A stretch of DNA of 64,000 bases from CAVZTA01 sp963778025 (GTDB lineage Bacteria > Chloroflexota > Limnocylindria > Limnocylindrales > CSP1-4). The stretch is taken from assembly GCA_963778025.1 (NCBI GenBank), contig CAVZTA010000006.1, positions 1-64,000 on the forward strand, given 5' to 3'. Position numbers and translations under genes: made by a program. The notes beneath the pieces were generated by a model. It did not search any database, was not told where the DNA came from, and worked only from the letters and a program-made list of their open reading frames with translations. Shown here one piece after another: positions 54,566-62,415 of this stretch; within the stretch, counting starts at the first letter, position 1; each line of letters starts with the position of its first letter.

Positions 54566-55153
54566 TCACCGGGCGAGCAGGCCGTCCAGGTCGAGGTTGA
54601 GCTCGAGGACGTTCACGCGCGGCAGGCCCAGGAACCCGAGCGCGGGCTGTTCCGTGTGTCGCCCGACCGCCGCACGGACGTCATCGGGCGACATCCCGCG
54701 CGCCGCCGCGACCCGGGCGATCTGGTACTCCGCGGCGTCGGGGCTGATGTGCGGATCGAGCCCCGATCCCGAGGTCGTGACGAGGTCGACGGGGACCGGC
54801 CCGCCACCATTCGCCGCGCGCAGCCGGTCGACGTCGGCGGCGATCCGGTCGATGAGGTCCTGGCTCGTCGGCCCCAGGTTCGAGGCGGCCGAGGCGGTGC
54901 CGTCGTAGCCGTCGGCGCCGGCGGCCGATGGACGACCCCAGAAGTACTTCGGCTGGCTGAAGGCCTGGCCGATCAGGCTCGACCCGACGGTCCGGCCGTC
55001 GGCCGTGACGAGGAGCGAGCCATTCGCCTGGTGCGGGAACGCGACCCCGGCGACGAGGGTGACGGCGACCGGGTAGATGACGCCGGTGATCACGGTGATG
55101 GCGACGAGGAGGGCGAAGGCCGGCACGAGCGACCGGCGGACGAAGGTGGTCAT
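54566..55153 (-). CDS. kdpC: potassium-transporting ATPase subunit C
   Basis: 195 residues. One N-terminal membrane helix (LVPAFALLVAITVITGVIYP) and an outer domain with conserved SSLIGQAFSQPKYFWGRPSA, ASNLGPTSQDL and SGSGLDPHISPDAAEYQIAR. It assembles with KdpA and KdpB and raises ATP-binding affinity. 11 nt downstream of kdpB. Confidence 0.95.
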   Translation of the reverse strand: MTTFVRRSLVPAFALLVAITVITGVIYPVAVTLVAGVAFPHQANGSLLVTADGRTVGSSLIGQAFSQPKYFWGRPSAAGADGYDGTASAASNLGPTSQDLIDRIAADVDRLRAANGGGPVPVDLVTTSGSGLDPHISPDAAEYQIARVAAARGMSPDDVRAAVGRHTEQPALGFLGLPRVNVLELNLDLDGLLAR

Positions 55154-55164
55154 CGAGCTGATCC

Positions 55165-57342
55165 TTAGGCGAGGCCGAGGGCGGTGACGACCACGTCGAT
55201 CGCCTTGATCCCGAGGAACGGGACGAGGATGCCGCCGAGGCCGTAGATGAGGAGGTTGCGGCGCAGCAGGACGCTGGCCGGAGCGGGTCGGAAGCCCACG
55301 CCGCGAAGGGCGAGCGGGATGAGCGCCACGATGATCAGCGCGTTGAAGATCACCGCGGACAGGATCGCGCTCTGCGGGGTGGCCAGGCCCATGATGTTCA
55401 GCGCGTCGAGCTCCGGATAGACCGACGCGAACAGGGCCGGCACGATCGCGAAGTACTTCGCGACGTCGTTGGCGATCGAGAACGTCGTGATCGAGCCGCG
55501 GGTGATGAGCAGCTGCTTGCCGATCGCGATGACCTCGAGGAGCTTCGTCGGGTCCGAGTCGAGGTCGACCATGTTGGCCGCGTCCTTGGCCGCGGATGTC
55601 CCACTGTTCATCGCCAGGCCGACATCGGCCTGGGCCAGCGCGGGCGCGTCGTTGGTCCCGTCGCCGGTCATCGCCACGAGATGGCCGTCCGCCTGTTCCC
55701 GGCGGATGAAGCCGATCTTGTCCTCGGGCTTCGCCTCGGCCAGGAAGTCGTCCACGCCCGCCTCGCGGGCGATCGTGGCGGCGGTCCGCCGGTTGTCGCC
55801 CGTGACCATGACGGTTCGGATGCCCATCTTGCGGAACTCGGCGAACCGCTCGACGAGGCCTTCCTTGACGGTGTCCTTGAGCTCGATGAGCCCGAGGACG
55901 TGGCCGTCGTCACGGATCGCGAGCGGCGTCGCGCCCTGATCCGCGATGCGGTCGGTCTCTGCCAGCAGCTCCGGCGGCGCGGTGCCGTCCAGGTCGGCCG
56001 TGATGGCGTCCACGGCACCCTTCAGGATGAGTCGCCCGTCGCTGGACCGGACGCCGCTGGTGCGCGTCTCGGCCCGGAACGGGATGTCCTCGACGATCGT
56101 GGCGGCCAGCGCCGCCAGGCCGGTGTCGTCGCCGTCGCCGGCCGGCGCTCCCAGGGCGGCAAGGCGCGCCCGGGCGAGCTCGACGATCGAGCGGCCCTCG
56201 GGGGTCTCGTCGCGGATCGAGGACACCAGCGCCGCCGTGAGGACATCAGCCTCGGCGACGCCCGCGACGGGCGTGATCGACGCGGCCAGCCGGTTGCCGT
56301 AGGTGATCGTGCCGGTCTTGTCGAGCAGGATGACGTCGACGTCGCCGGAGGCCTCGACGGCGCGCCCGCTCATCGCGAGCACGTTGAAGCGCGCGACGCG
56401 ATCCATGCCCGCGATGCCGATCGCCGACAGCAGGCCGCCGATGGTCGTCGGGATGAGGCATACGAGGAGGGCCACCAGGGCGACCGTCTCGACCGAGGTG
56501 CCGGCGTATTCGCCGAACGGCCGGATGGTCACCGTCGCCATGAGGAACACGATGGACAGGCCGGCCAGCAGGATCGCCAGGGCGATCTCGTTGGGCGTGC
56601 GCTGGCGCTTGGCGCCCTCGACGAGGGCGATCATCCGGTCGAGGAACGTCTCGCCCGGATCGGCCGTGACGCGCACGACCAGCCGGTCGCTGACCACCGT
56701 GGTGCCACCGGTGACCGAGCTGCGGATGTCCGTCCCGGGTTCCTTGAGGACCGGCGCGGACTCGCCCGTGATCGCCGCCTCGTTGACGTAGGCGACGCCC
56801 TCGATGACGTCCCCGTCGCTGGGGATCGTCTGGTTCTCCTCCACGACGACGATGTCGCCCTTGCGCAGCTCGGACGAGCCGACCTCCTGGAGCGAGCCGT
56901 CATCGCGGCGCCGCTGGGCCCGGGTCTCGGAGCGCGTGCGGCGCAACGTGTCGGCCTGTGCGCGGCCACGGGCCTCGGCGACGGCCTCCGCGTAGGTCGC
57001 GAACAGGACCGTGATCCACAGCCAGGCGGCGATCTGGACCTGGAAGCCCAGGCCGCTCTGGCCCGCGGAGCGCTGGACGCCGGTGGCCTCCGCCAGCGCG
57101 ATGAGCGTGACGAGCATCGCGGTGATCTCGACCACGAACATCACCGGGTTCTTGATGAGCAGCCGCGGATCGAGCTTGCGGAACGCCTGCGGGATGGCCG
57201 CCCGGAGGAGCTTCGGATCGAGGACGCCGCGCGGCCGGGGCGGCTCGGCACCGGGCTTGCTGCCGCCCAGCGTCACGTAGCGCTGGAAGCGGCGGGTCCC
57301 GCGACCGAGGTCGACGGACATCAGGGAACGCGCGAGGCTCAT
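55165..57342 (-). CDS. kdpB: potassium-transporting ATPase subunit B
   Basis: 725 residues, the P-type ATPase of the Kdp pump. Phosphorylated Asp341 in VILLDKTGTITYG; TGES-like AAITGESAPVL at about 189; KGA nucleotide-binding motif near RLILKGAVDAITAD; hinge VAMTGDGTNDAPALAQADVG. N-terminal extension of about 50 residues relative to E. coli KdpB. Starts 4 nt inside the kdpA stop (ATGA). Confidence 0.96.
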   Translation of the reverse strand: MSLARSLMSVDLGRGTRRFQRYVTLGGSKPGAEPPRPRGVLDPKLLRAAIPQAFRKLDPRLLIKNPVMFVVEITAMLVTLIALAEATGVQRSAGQSGLGFQVQIAAWLWITVLFATYAEAVAEARGRAQADTLRRTRSETRAQRRRDDGSLQEVGSSELRKGDIVVVEENQTIPSDGDVIEGVAYVNEAAITGESAPVLKEPGTDIRSSVTGGTTVVSDRLVVRVTADPGETFLDRMIALVEGAKRQRTPNEIALAILLAGLSIVFLMATVTIRPFGEYAGTSVETVALVALLVCLIPTTIGGLLSAIGIAGMDRVARFNVLAMSGRAVEASGDVDVILLDKTGTITYGNRLAASITPVAGVAEADVLTAALVSSIRDETPEGRSIVELARARLAALGAPAGDGDDTGLAALAATIVEDIPFRAETRTSGVRSSDGRLILKGAVDAITADLDGTAPPELLAETDRIADQGATPLAIRDDGHVLGLIELKDTVKEGLVERFAEFRKMGIRTVMVTGDNRRTAATIAREAGVDDFLAEAKPEDKIGFIRREQADGHLVAMTGDGTNDAPALAQADVGLAMNSGTSAAKDAANMVDLDSDPTKLLEVIAIGKQLLITRGSITTFSIANDVAKYFAIVPALFASVYPELDALNIMGLATPQSAILSAVIFNALIIVALIPLALRGVGFRPAPASVLLRRNLLIYGLGGILVPFLGIKAIDVVVTALGLA

Positions 57343-59058
57343 GACTGGAAGACCTTCCCGGCGTGCTGCAGGAGCTCCTCGACGATCGGGCCCAGCGACA
57401 GGGCCGGGAAGTACGTCAGGGCGCCCACGACGATGACGACGCCGATCAGCAGGACCGTCCAGAGGACGCCGGTGGTGGGGAACGTGCCGAGGGAGGCGGC
57501 CACGCTGCGCTTGGCCGCCATCGACCCGGCGAGGGCGAGGATCGGGACGATCATCCCGTAGCGGCCGATGAGCATCGCGATCGCGCCGGTGACGTTGTAG
57601 AACGGGGTGTTCCCGGTCAGGCCCGCGAAGGCCGACCCGTTGTTGCCGGTCTGGCTGGAGTAGGCGTACAGGATCTCGGAGAAGCCGTGCGGGCCCGCAT
57701 TGAGGGGACCGGCGGTGCCCTCGGGCAGGACGCTCGCGATGGCCGTGAAGCCGAGGATGCTGGCGCCCAGGACGAGCGCGGTCAGCATCGCCATCTTGAT
57801 CTCGAACGCCTCGACCTTCTTGCCCAGGTACTCCGGCGTCCGGCCGACCATGAGGCCGGCGATGAACACCGACAGGACGGCGCCGATGACGAGCATGCCG
57901 TACATGCCGGCGCCGATGCCGCCGGGCGTGATCTCACCCAGTTGCATGTTGAACAGCGGCACGAGCCCGCTGAGCGGCTGGGCCGAGTCGTGGAAGGAGT
58001 TGACCGCACCGGTGCTCGTCGCGGTCGTGATGGCCATGAACAGGCCGCCCACCGCCGCACCGAAGCGCTGCTCCTTGCCCTCCATGTTGCCCACACCGGC
58101 CTGGGCGACGGTGTCCGGGAACAGCGGGTTGCCCGCGAATTCCCGGGTCATCGCGAACACCGCGCCGACCAGGAAGATCGTCGCCATCGCCGCGAAGATG
58201 GTCCAACCCTGGCGCTGGCTCCTGGCGTACCGCCCGAACGTGAACGTCAGGGCGAACGGGACGAGGAAGATCGCGAACATCTCGAGCCAGTTCGTGACCG
58301 GGGTCGGGCTCTCGAACGGGTGCGACGGAGTTCGCGTTGAGGAACCCGCCGCCGTTGTTGCCCAGCTCCTTGATCCACTCCTGCGAGGCGATCGGCCCCA
58401 GCGCGAGCGTCTGCTGCGCGCCCTCCAGCGTGGTCGCCGTGGGATAGGCGTTCCAGGTCTGCGGCACGCCCTGCCAGACGAGCACGAGGGCCCCGAGGAT
58501 CGAGATCGGCAGGAGCAGATACACGACGGCACGCGTCAGGTCGACCCAGTAGTTGCCGATCGTCTTCGAGCTGCGCCGCGTGAGGCCCCGGATGAGCGCG
58601 ATCGCGATGGCCAGGCCCGTCGCCGCCGACGTGAAGTTGCGCACGGCGAGCAGCGTGGCCTGGGTGAGGTAGGTGGCACCGGTCTCGCCCGAGTAGTTCT
58701 GCCAGTTCGTGTTGGTCTCGAAGCTGACCGACGTGTTGAACGCGAGCTCGGGGCTCATCGCGGGGATGCCGCCCTGGTTGAGCGGCAACACGTCCTGCAG
58801 GCGGAGCACCGCATAGCCCGCGACGATGGCGACCAGGGCCATGGCGAGCACCGCGAGGGCGTAGCCCTTCCAGTCCTGCTCGGCGGTCTCGTCGATGCGG
58901 CACACGCGGTAGACCGCACGCTCCACGGGACGCAGCACCGGGCTCAGGATCGTGCGCTGCCCCTCCATCACGCGATGGATGTAGGCGCCCAGGAGGGGCG
59001 TCGTGATGAGGATCGCCAGGCACAGCGTGGCCAGGGTCAGGAAGTCGCCGGCGGACAT
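57339..59058 (-). CDS. kdpA: potassium-transporting ATPase subunit A, one frameshift
   Basis: Start MSAGDFLTLATLCLAILITT at 59058. Selectivity-filter repeats are readable: VSFETNTNWQNYSGETGATY, GNNGGGFLNANS, ITTATSTGAVNSFHDS and SSQTGNNGSAFAGLTGN. An indel near 58325 breaks the frame between NANSVAP and FESPTPVTNWLEMFAIFLVP; both halves are otherwise complete. It forms the K-selective channel of KdpFABC. The frameshift is almost certainly a sequence error because kdpB, kdpC and kdpF are intact. Confidence 0.9.
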
Positions 59059-59060
59059 GT

Positions 59061-59150
59061 TCAGAAGTCCTCGGGACGCAACAGCGCCCACACGAGATAG
59101 ACGAACACGAACGCGGCCGCCAGCAGCGCGAGGACGTCGAGCGGATTCAT
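59061..59150 (-). CDS. kdpF: potassium-transporting ATPase subunit F
   Basis: 29 residues, MNPLDVLALLAAAFVFVYLV then WALLRPEDF, the single-helix KdpF that stabilises the complex. It ends 2 nt before kdpA. The frame is open upstream to an ATG at 59237, which would add a second membrane helix (LQILLIGLALVIAFSGYVAG) and give a 58-residue protein; neither start has a good ribosome binding site. Confidence 0.8.
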   Translation of the reverse strand: MNPLDVLALLAAAFVFVYLVWALLRPEDF

Positions 59151-59284
59151 CGCCGCACCCGGTCGCAGACCAGCGACGTAGCCGCTGAACGCGATCACCA
59201 GGGCGAGACCGATGAGCAGGATCTGCAGGTCGGTCATCGGAGAGGCTCGCGGACGGCCGCTGCGCGCGGCGAGGTGGCACTGGA

Positions 59285-59666
59285 TCATGCTGGACGGCGC
59301 TCCTGGAGCAGTCGCTCGATCGTCGCGACGAGCGTTTCGAGCGGATAGGGCTTGGGCAGATAGCCGGCGATGCCGAACTCGGTCAGGCGGCGGGGATCGA
59401 TGGTCGTCGCGCTGCTGATCACGACGGGCGGGGAGCCCGCCCGCGCCAGGCCTGGCCCGCGCAGCAGATCCCAGCCGGTGTCGCCCGGGCAGGTTCAGGT
59501 CGAGCACGACCAGCGCGAGGCGCTCGCCGGATGCGAACGCGACGGCCGCTTCTTCCGCCGACGCCGCTTCCCGGATGGGGTAGCCCAGGGCCCGCAGGTG
59601 CCGGGCGAGGATCGTGCGCAGCCCCGCGTCGTCCTCGACGAGGAGGATCGGTCCGGTCTCAGGCAT
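59285..59666 (-). CDS. single-domain response regulator, one frameshift
   Basis: About 126 residues. Receiver domain: PILLVEDDAGLRTILARHLR (acidic pair), ALVVLDLNLPG with the phospho-accepting Asp, then after an indel near 59480 VVISSATTIDPRRLTEFGIA and GYLPKPYPLETLVATIERLL with the conserved Lys. No output domain. Lies between the KdpE gene and kdpF on the same strand, so it is an extra, CheY-like node in the potassium circuit. Confidence 0.72.
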
Positions 59667-59917
59667 CGATCGCCTCGACGGCGATGTCCGAACCCGGCGT
59701 CGTCGGGCATCCAGAGGGGCACGATCCGGACATCAGCCTCTCGCGCCAGGCGTTCGGCCCGGCCGAGGAGCTGCTCGCCGTATCGGAGGTTGGCGACGAC
59801 GACGCGCCGCGAGCCGCCGCGAGCGACCAGCGCGATCGCGTCGCGGATCAGCCCCAGCTCCTGATCCAGCGTCCGATCCACGTGCCCGTGGGCGGACGGT
59901 CGGTTCGCCATTCCCAT
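59659..59917 (-). CDS. small Usp/Rossmann-like protein, C-terminal frameshift
   Basis: About 85 residues: DQELGLIRDAIALVARGGSR, VVVANLRYGEQLLGRAERLA, VRIVPLWMPDDAG. An indel near 59695 restored gives SDIAVEAIDA and a stop overlapping the start of the response regulator gene. Alternating hydrophobic strands and helices suggest a small nucleotide-binding-like fold, but I do not recognise the family. Confidence 0.55.
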
Positions 59918-59984
59918 GACCCGAGTCTCGACCCGGCGCCCAAGAGGCAGCTTCTGTCGTTCGACCGAAACGCCTAAGGTCGGT

Positions 59985-60701
59985 CTAAAGGTTGGGCGGC
60001 CGAACCCGATAGCCCACGCCCGGCTCGGTGACGATCAGGTCCCGGAGCGCGCCTTCCGGGTCCGCTGCGGCCAGCTTCCGCCGGAGCTGGCTCACGTGGA
60101 CGTAGACGTAGCTCGATTCGGTGTCGTACGCCTGCCCCCACACCGCACGGAGGAGCCGGCCCTTGGTGACGAGCCGGCCCTGGTAGGTGAGCAGCACCCG
60201 CAGGAGCTCGAACTCCCGCGGCGTGAGGGCCACGGGCCGCCCGTCGACGGTCACCTCGTGGCGCGGGCCGTCGAACCGCAACGGGCCGGCCTCGATGCGT
60301 CCATCCGGGTCGGCGCCCGGCCCGACGGCGTGGCGAAGCGCCACCCGGATGCGCGCGTCCAGCTCCGCCACGCCGAACGGCTTGGTGACGTAGTCGTCGG
60401 CGCCGCGCTCGAGCGCCTCGACCTTCTGCCGCTCTTCGAAGCGTCCGGACAGGACGACGATGGGCGTCGCTGCCTCCCCACGGATCCTGCCGATGACGCT
60501 CAGCCCGTCGAGGTCGGGAAGGCCCAGATCGAGGAGCACGAGGTCCGGACGGTGGCGCTCCCATTCCCGCATCGCGGACGCGCCGTCCGTCGCTTCCGCG
60601 ACGCGGTAGCCGCGCCGCTCGAGGTCGAGCACCAGCGCCCGACGGGTCTCCTGGTCATCCTCGACGACCAGGATGCGAGCGCCGGCGATCCGGGCGCTCA
60701 C
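59985..60701 (-). CDS. kdpE: KdpE-like OmpR-family response regulator
   Basis: 238 residues, GTG start at 60701 overlapping the kinase stop (GTGA). Receiver domain ILVVEDDQETRRALVLDLER, LVLLDLGLPDLDG with the phospho-Asp, and TKPFGVAELDARIRVAL; C-terminal winged helix LTPREFELLRVLLTYQGRLV, LLRAVWGQAYDTESSYVYVH and GVGYRVRPP. It is expected to activate the kdp operon downstream under low potassium. Confidence 0.92.
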   Translation of the reverse strand: MSARIAGARILVVEDDQETRRALVLDLERRGYRVAEATDGASAMREWERHRPDLVLLDLGLPDLDGLSVIGRIRGEAATPIVVLSGRFEERQKVEALERGADDYVTKPFGVAELDARIRVALRHAVGPGADPDGRIEAGPLRFDGPRHEVTVDGRPVALTPREFELLRVLLTYQGRLVTKGRLLRAVWGQAYDTESSYVYVHVSQLRRKLAAADPEGALRDLIVTEPGVGYRVRPPNL

Positions 60702-62275
60702 GGAGCCGGCGCCTCGTCGTGGCGGTGCGGCGCGGCCGCCGGCAGATCGAGATCGATGGCGAGCCCGCCCAGCGCACTGCGGCGCGCAGCCACGCGGCCG
60801 CCGAACGCGTCCACCAGTCCGCGCACGACGGAAAGGCCGATCCCGGTCCCCGAGCGCGACCCACCAGGTGATCCGGGCGCGCGGTAGAACTTGTCCCACA
60901 GACGCGGCAGCACGGCCTCGGGAACCCCGTCGCCTGCGTCCTCCACGGTGAGCCGCACGAACGGCTCGTCGGGCAGGGGCACCGAGACGACCCGGACCAG
61001 CCGCCCCGGCGGGACGTACTTCAGCTCGTTCTCCAGCAGGTTGGACAGCGCCCCGTCGACGAACACGGGATCGACCTCGACGACGTCCGAACCCACGGCG
61101 ACCTCGAACGGTCGGTCGCCGAAGCGCGGCCGCAGCCGCACGATCGTCGTCTCGATGAGGTCGTCGAGCTCGAACATGGCGCGGTCCGCGCGCAGCACGC
61201 CGGCCTCGATCCGCGTGAGGTCCAGGAGGTTCGTGACCAGCCGGTTCAGGTACTCGACCTCGCGATCGATCGCCTCGGCGCTCTCCCGACGGTCCGCATC
61301 GGACAGTCGACTGTCGGGCCCGAGGGTGCCCGCCGCGGCGCGGATGGTGGCCAGCGGGGTTCGCAGGTCGTGGGAGACCGACTGGAGCAGCGCGGACTTC
61401 AGCTCATCGCTCTGGCGCGCGATCTCCGCCTCGGTCGCCTCCTGGACCAGCCGTTCACGGCGAAGGGATTGGCCCAGCTGGTCGGCAGCGGCCGCGAGCA
61501 GGCGACGCTGGGTGACGCCCGGCAGCCCGGCTCGCCTGCGCCGGACCGCCCACAGGGAGCCGTAGGGATGCCCGTCCGCCTCGATCGCGATCCGCAGCAC
61601 GGTCATGCCCTCGCCGGCCGGCTCCCGCCGCGGCCGGGGCTCGTGGACGCGGACCCACTCGGCCGGGCGATCGCCGGGCGTCCGCCGGAGGACGACCAGG
61701 CTCGGGGGCACCCGGCGGGGCGCGCCGGGCTCCGTGTCCGCGACCACCTGCTCCCGGTCGACGACGGGACCGATGCCCAGCCACAGGCGGTCGACCTCCG
61801 CGGGCTCGCGGAGCCGGGCGAGGACCTCCGTGGCGGCATCGGCGACCCGCGGTGCGGTCCCCAGCAGGCGGCTGATCTGGAACATCGTGGCCGCCTCCCG
61901 CGCGCGCGCCGTGGCCTCGTCCGCCCGTTCCACCTGGAGCGCCGTCAGCCGCCCCGCGACGAGGGCGACGAACAGGAACACGACGAGGTTGAGCCACTCC
62001 TCCGGGTCGCGGATGGTCAGCGTGTAGCGCGGCTCCACGAACAGGAAGTCGAACGCGAGGAAGGACGCGAGCGAGGCCACGACGGCCGCCCACGTCCCGG
62101 CGGCGATGGCCGCGACCACCACGGCCAGCAGGTAGATCGAGGCGGGCTGCACGCCGAGCGTCGCGTCGAGGATCCCGACCAGGAGCGTCGACAGCGCGAA
62201 CGCTCCGACCGCGACGACCACTCGCGCGCGGGTGGTCGGCCGGGCGCGCAACGCATCGCGGCCGAGCCGCGTCAT
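60698..62275 (-). CDS. kdpD: KdpD C-terminal-type sensor histidine kinase
   Basis: 525 residues. Four membrane helices of the DUF4118 type at about 20-115 (VVAVGAFALSTLLVGILDA, IYLLAVVVAAIAAGTWAAVV, FLAFDFLFVEPRYTLTIRDP, LVVFLFVALVAGRLTALQV), a GAF-like region at 120-270, the H-box LLQSVSHDLRTPLATIRAAA, N-box LSNLLENELKY, and G-boxes DAGDGVPEAVLPRLWDKFYR and GSRSGTGIGLSVVRGLVDAF. It is the kinase half of KdpD; the usual N-terminal KdpD/Usp domains are encoded separately at 53389-54546. Signals to the adjacent KdpE. Confidence 0.9.
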   Translation of the reverse strand: MTRLGRDALRARPTTRARVVVAVGAFALSTLLVGILDATLGVQPASIYLLAVVVAAIAAGTWAAVVASLASFLAFDFLFVEPRYTLTIRDPEEWLNLVVFLFVALVAGRLTALQVERADEATARAREAATMFQISRLLGTAPRVADAATEVLARLREPAEVDRLWLGIGPVVDREQVVADTEPGAPRRVPPSLVVLRRTPGDRPAEWVRVHEPRPRREPAGEGMTVLRIAIEADGHPYGSLWAVRRRRAGLPGVTQRRLLAAAADQLGQSLRRERLVQEATEAEIARQSDELKSALLQSVSHDLRTPLATIRAAAGTLGPDSRLSDADRRESAEAIDREVEYLNRLVTNLLDLTRIEAGVLRADRAMFELDDLIETTIVRLRPRFGDRPFEVAVGSDVVEVDPVFVDGALSNLLENELKYVPPGRLVRVVSVPLPDEPFVRLTVEDAGDGVPEAVLPRLWDKFYRAPGSPGGSRSGTGIGLSVVRGLVDAFGGRVAARRSALGGLAIDLDLPAAAPHRHDEAPAP

Positions 62276-62415
62276 CGGGGCACCTGCCGGACGCGGCGCC
62301 CGACCGCGACCACGCCGCCGATGACGTATCGTCCGCCTCCAGTCCCTGCCGGCCGCATGCCCCGGTGTGCCGGCTCCGGGCGCGAACGCGTCCTCACGAG
62401 GAGTGCCCGCATCCC

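Noticed and set aside
62276..62415. c-di-AMP (ydaO-type) riboswitch ahead of the KimA-like gene
   Set aside because: The gap is only 140 bp and I could not find the conserved ydaO core; it is too short for a full element plus promoter.
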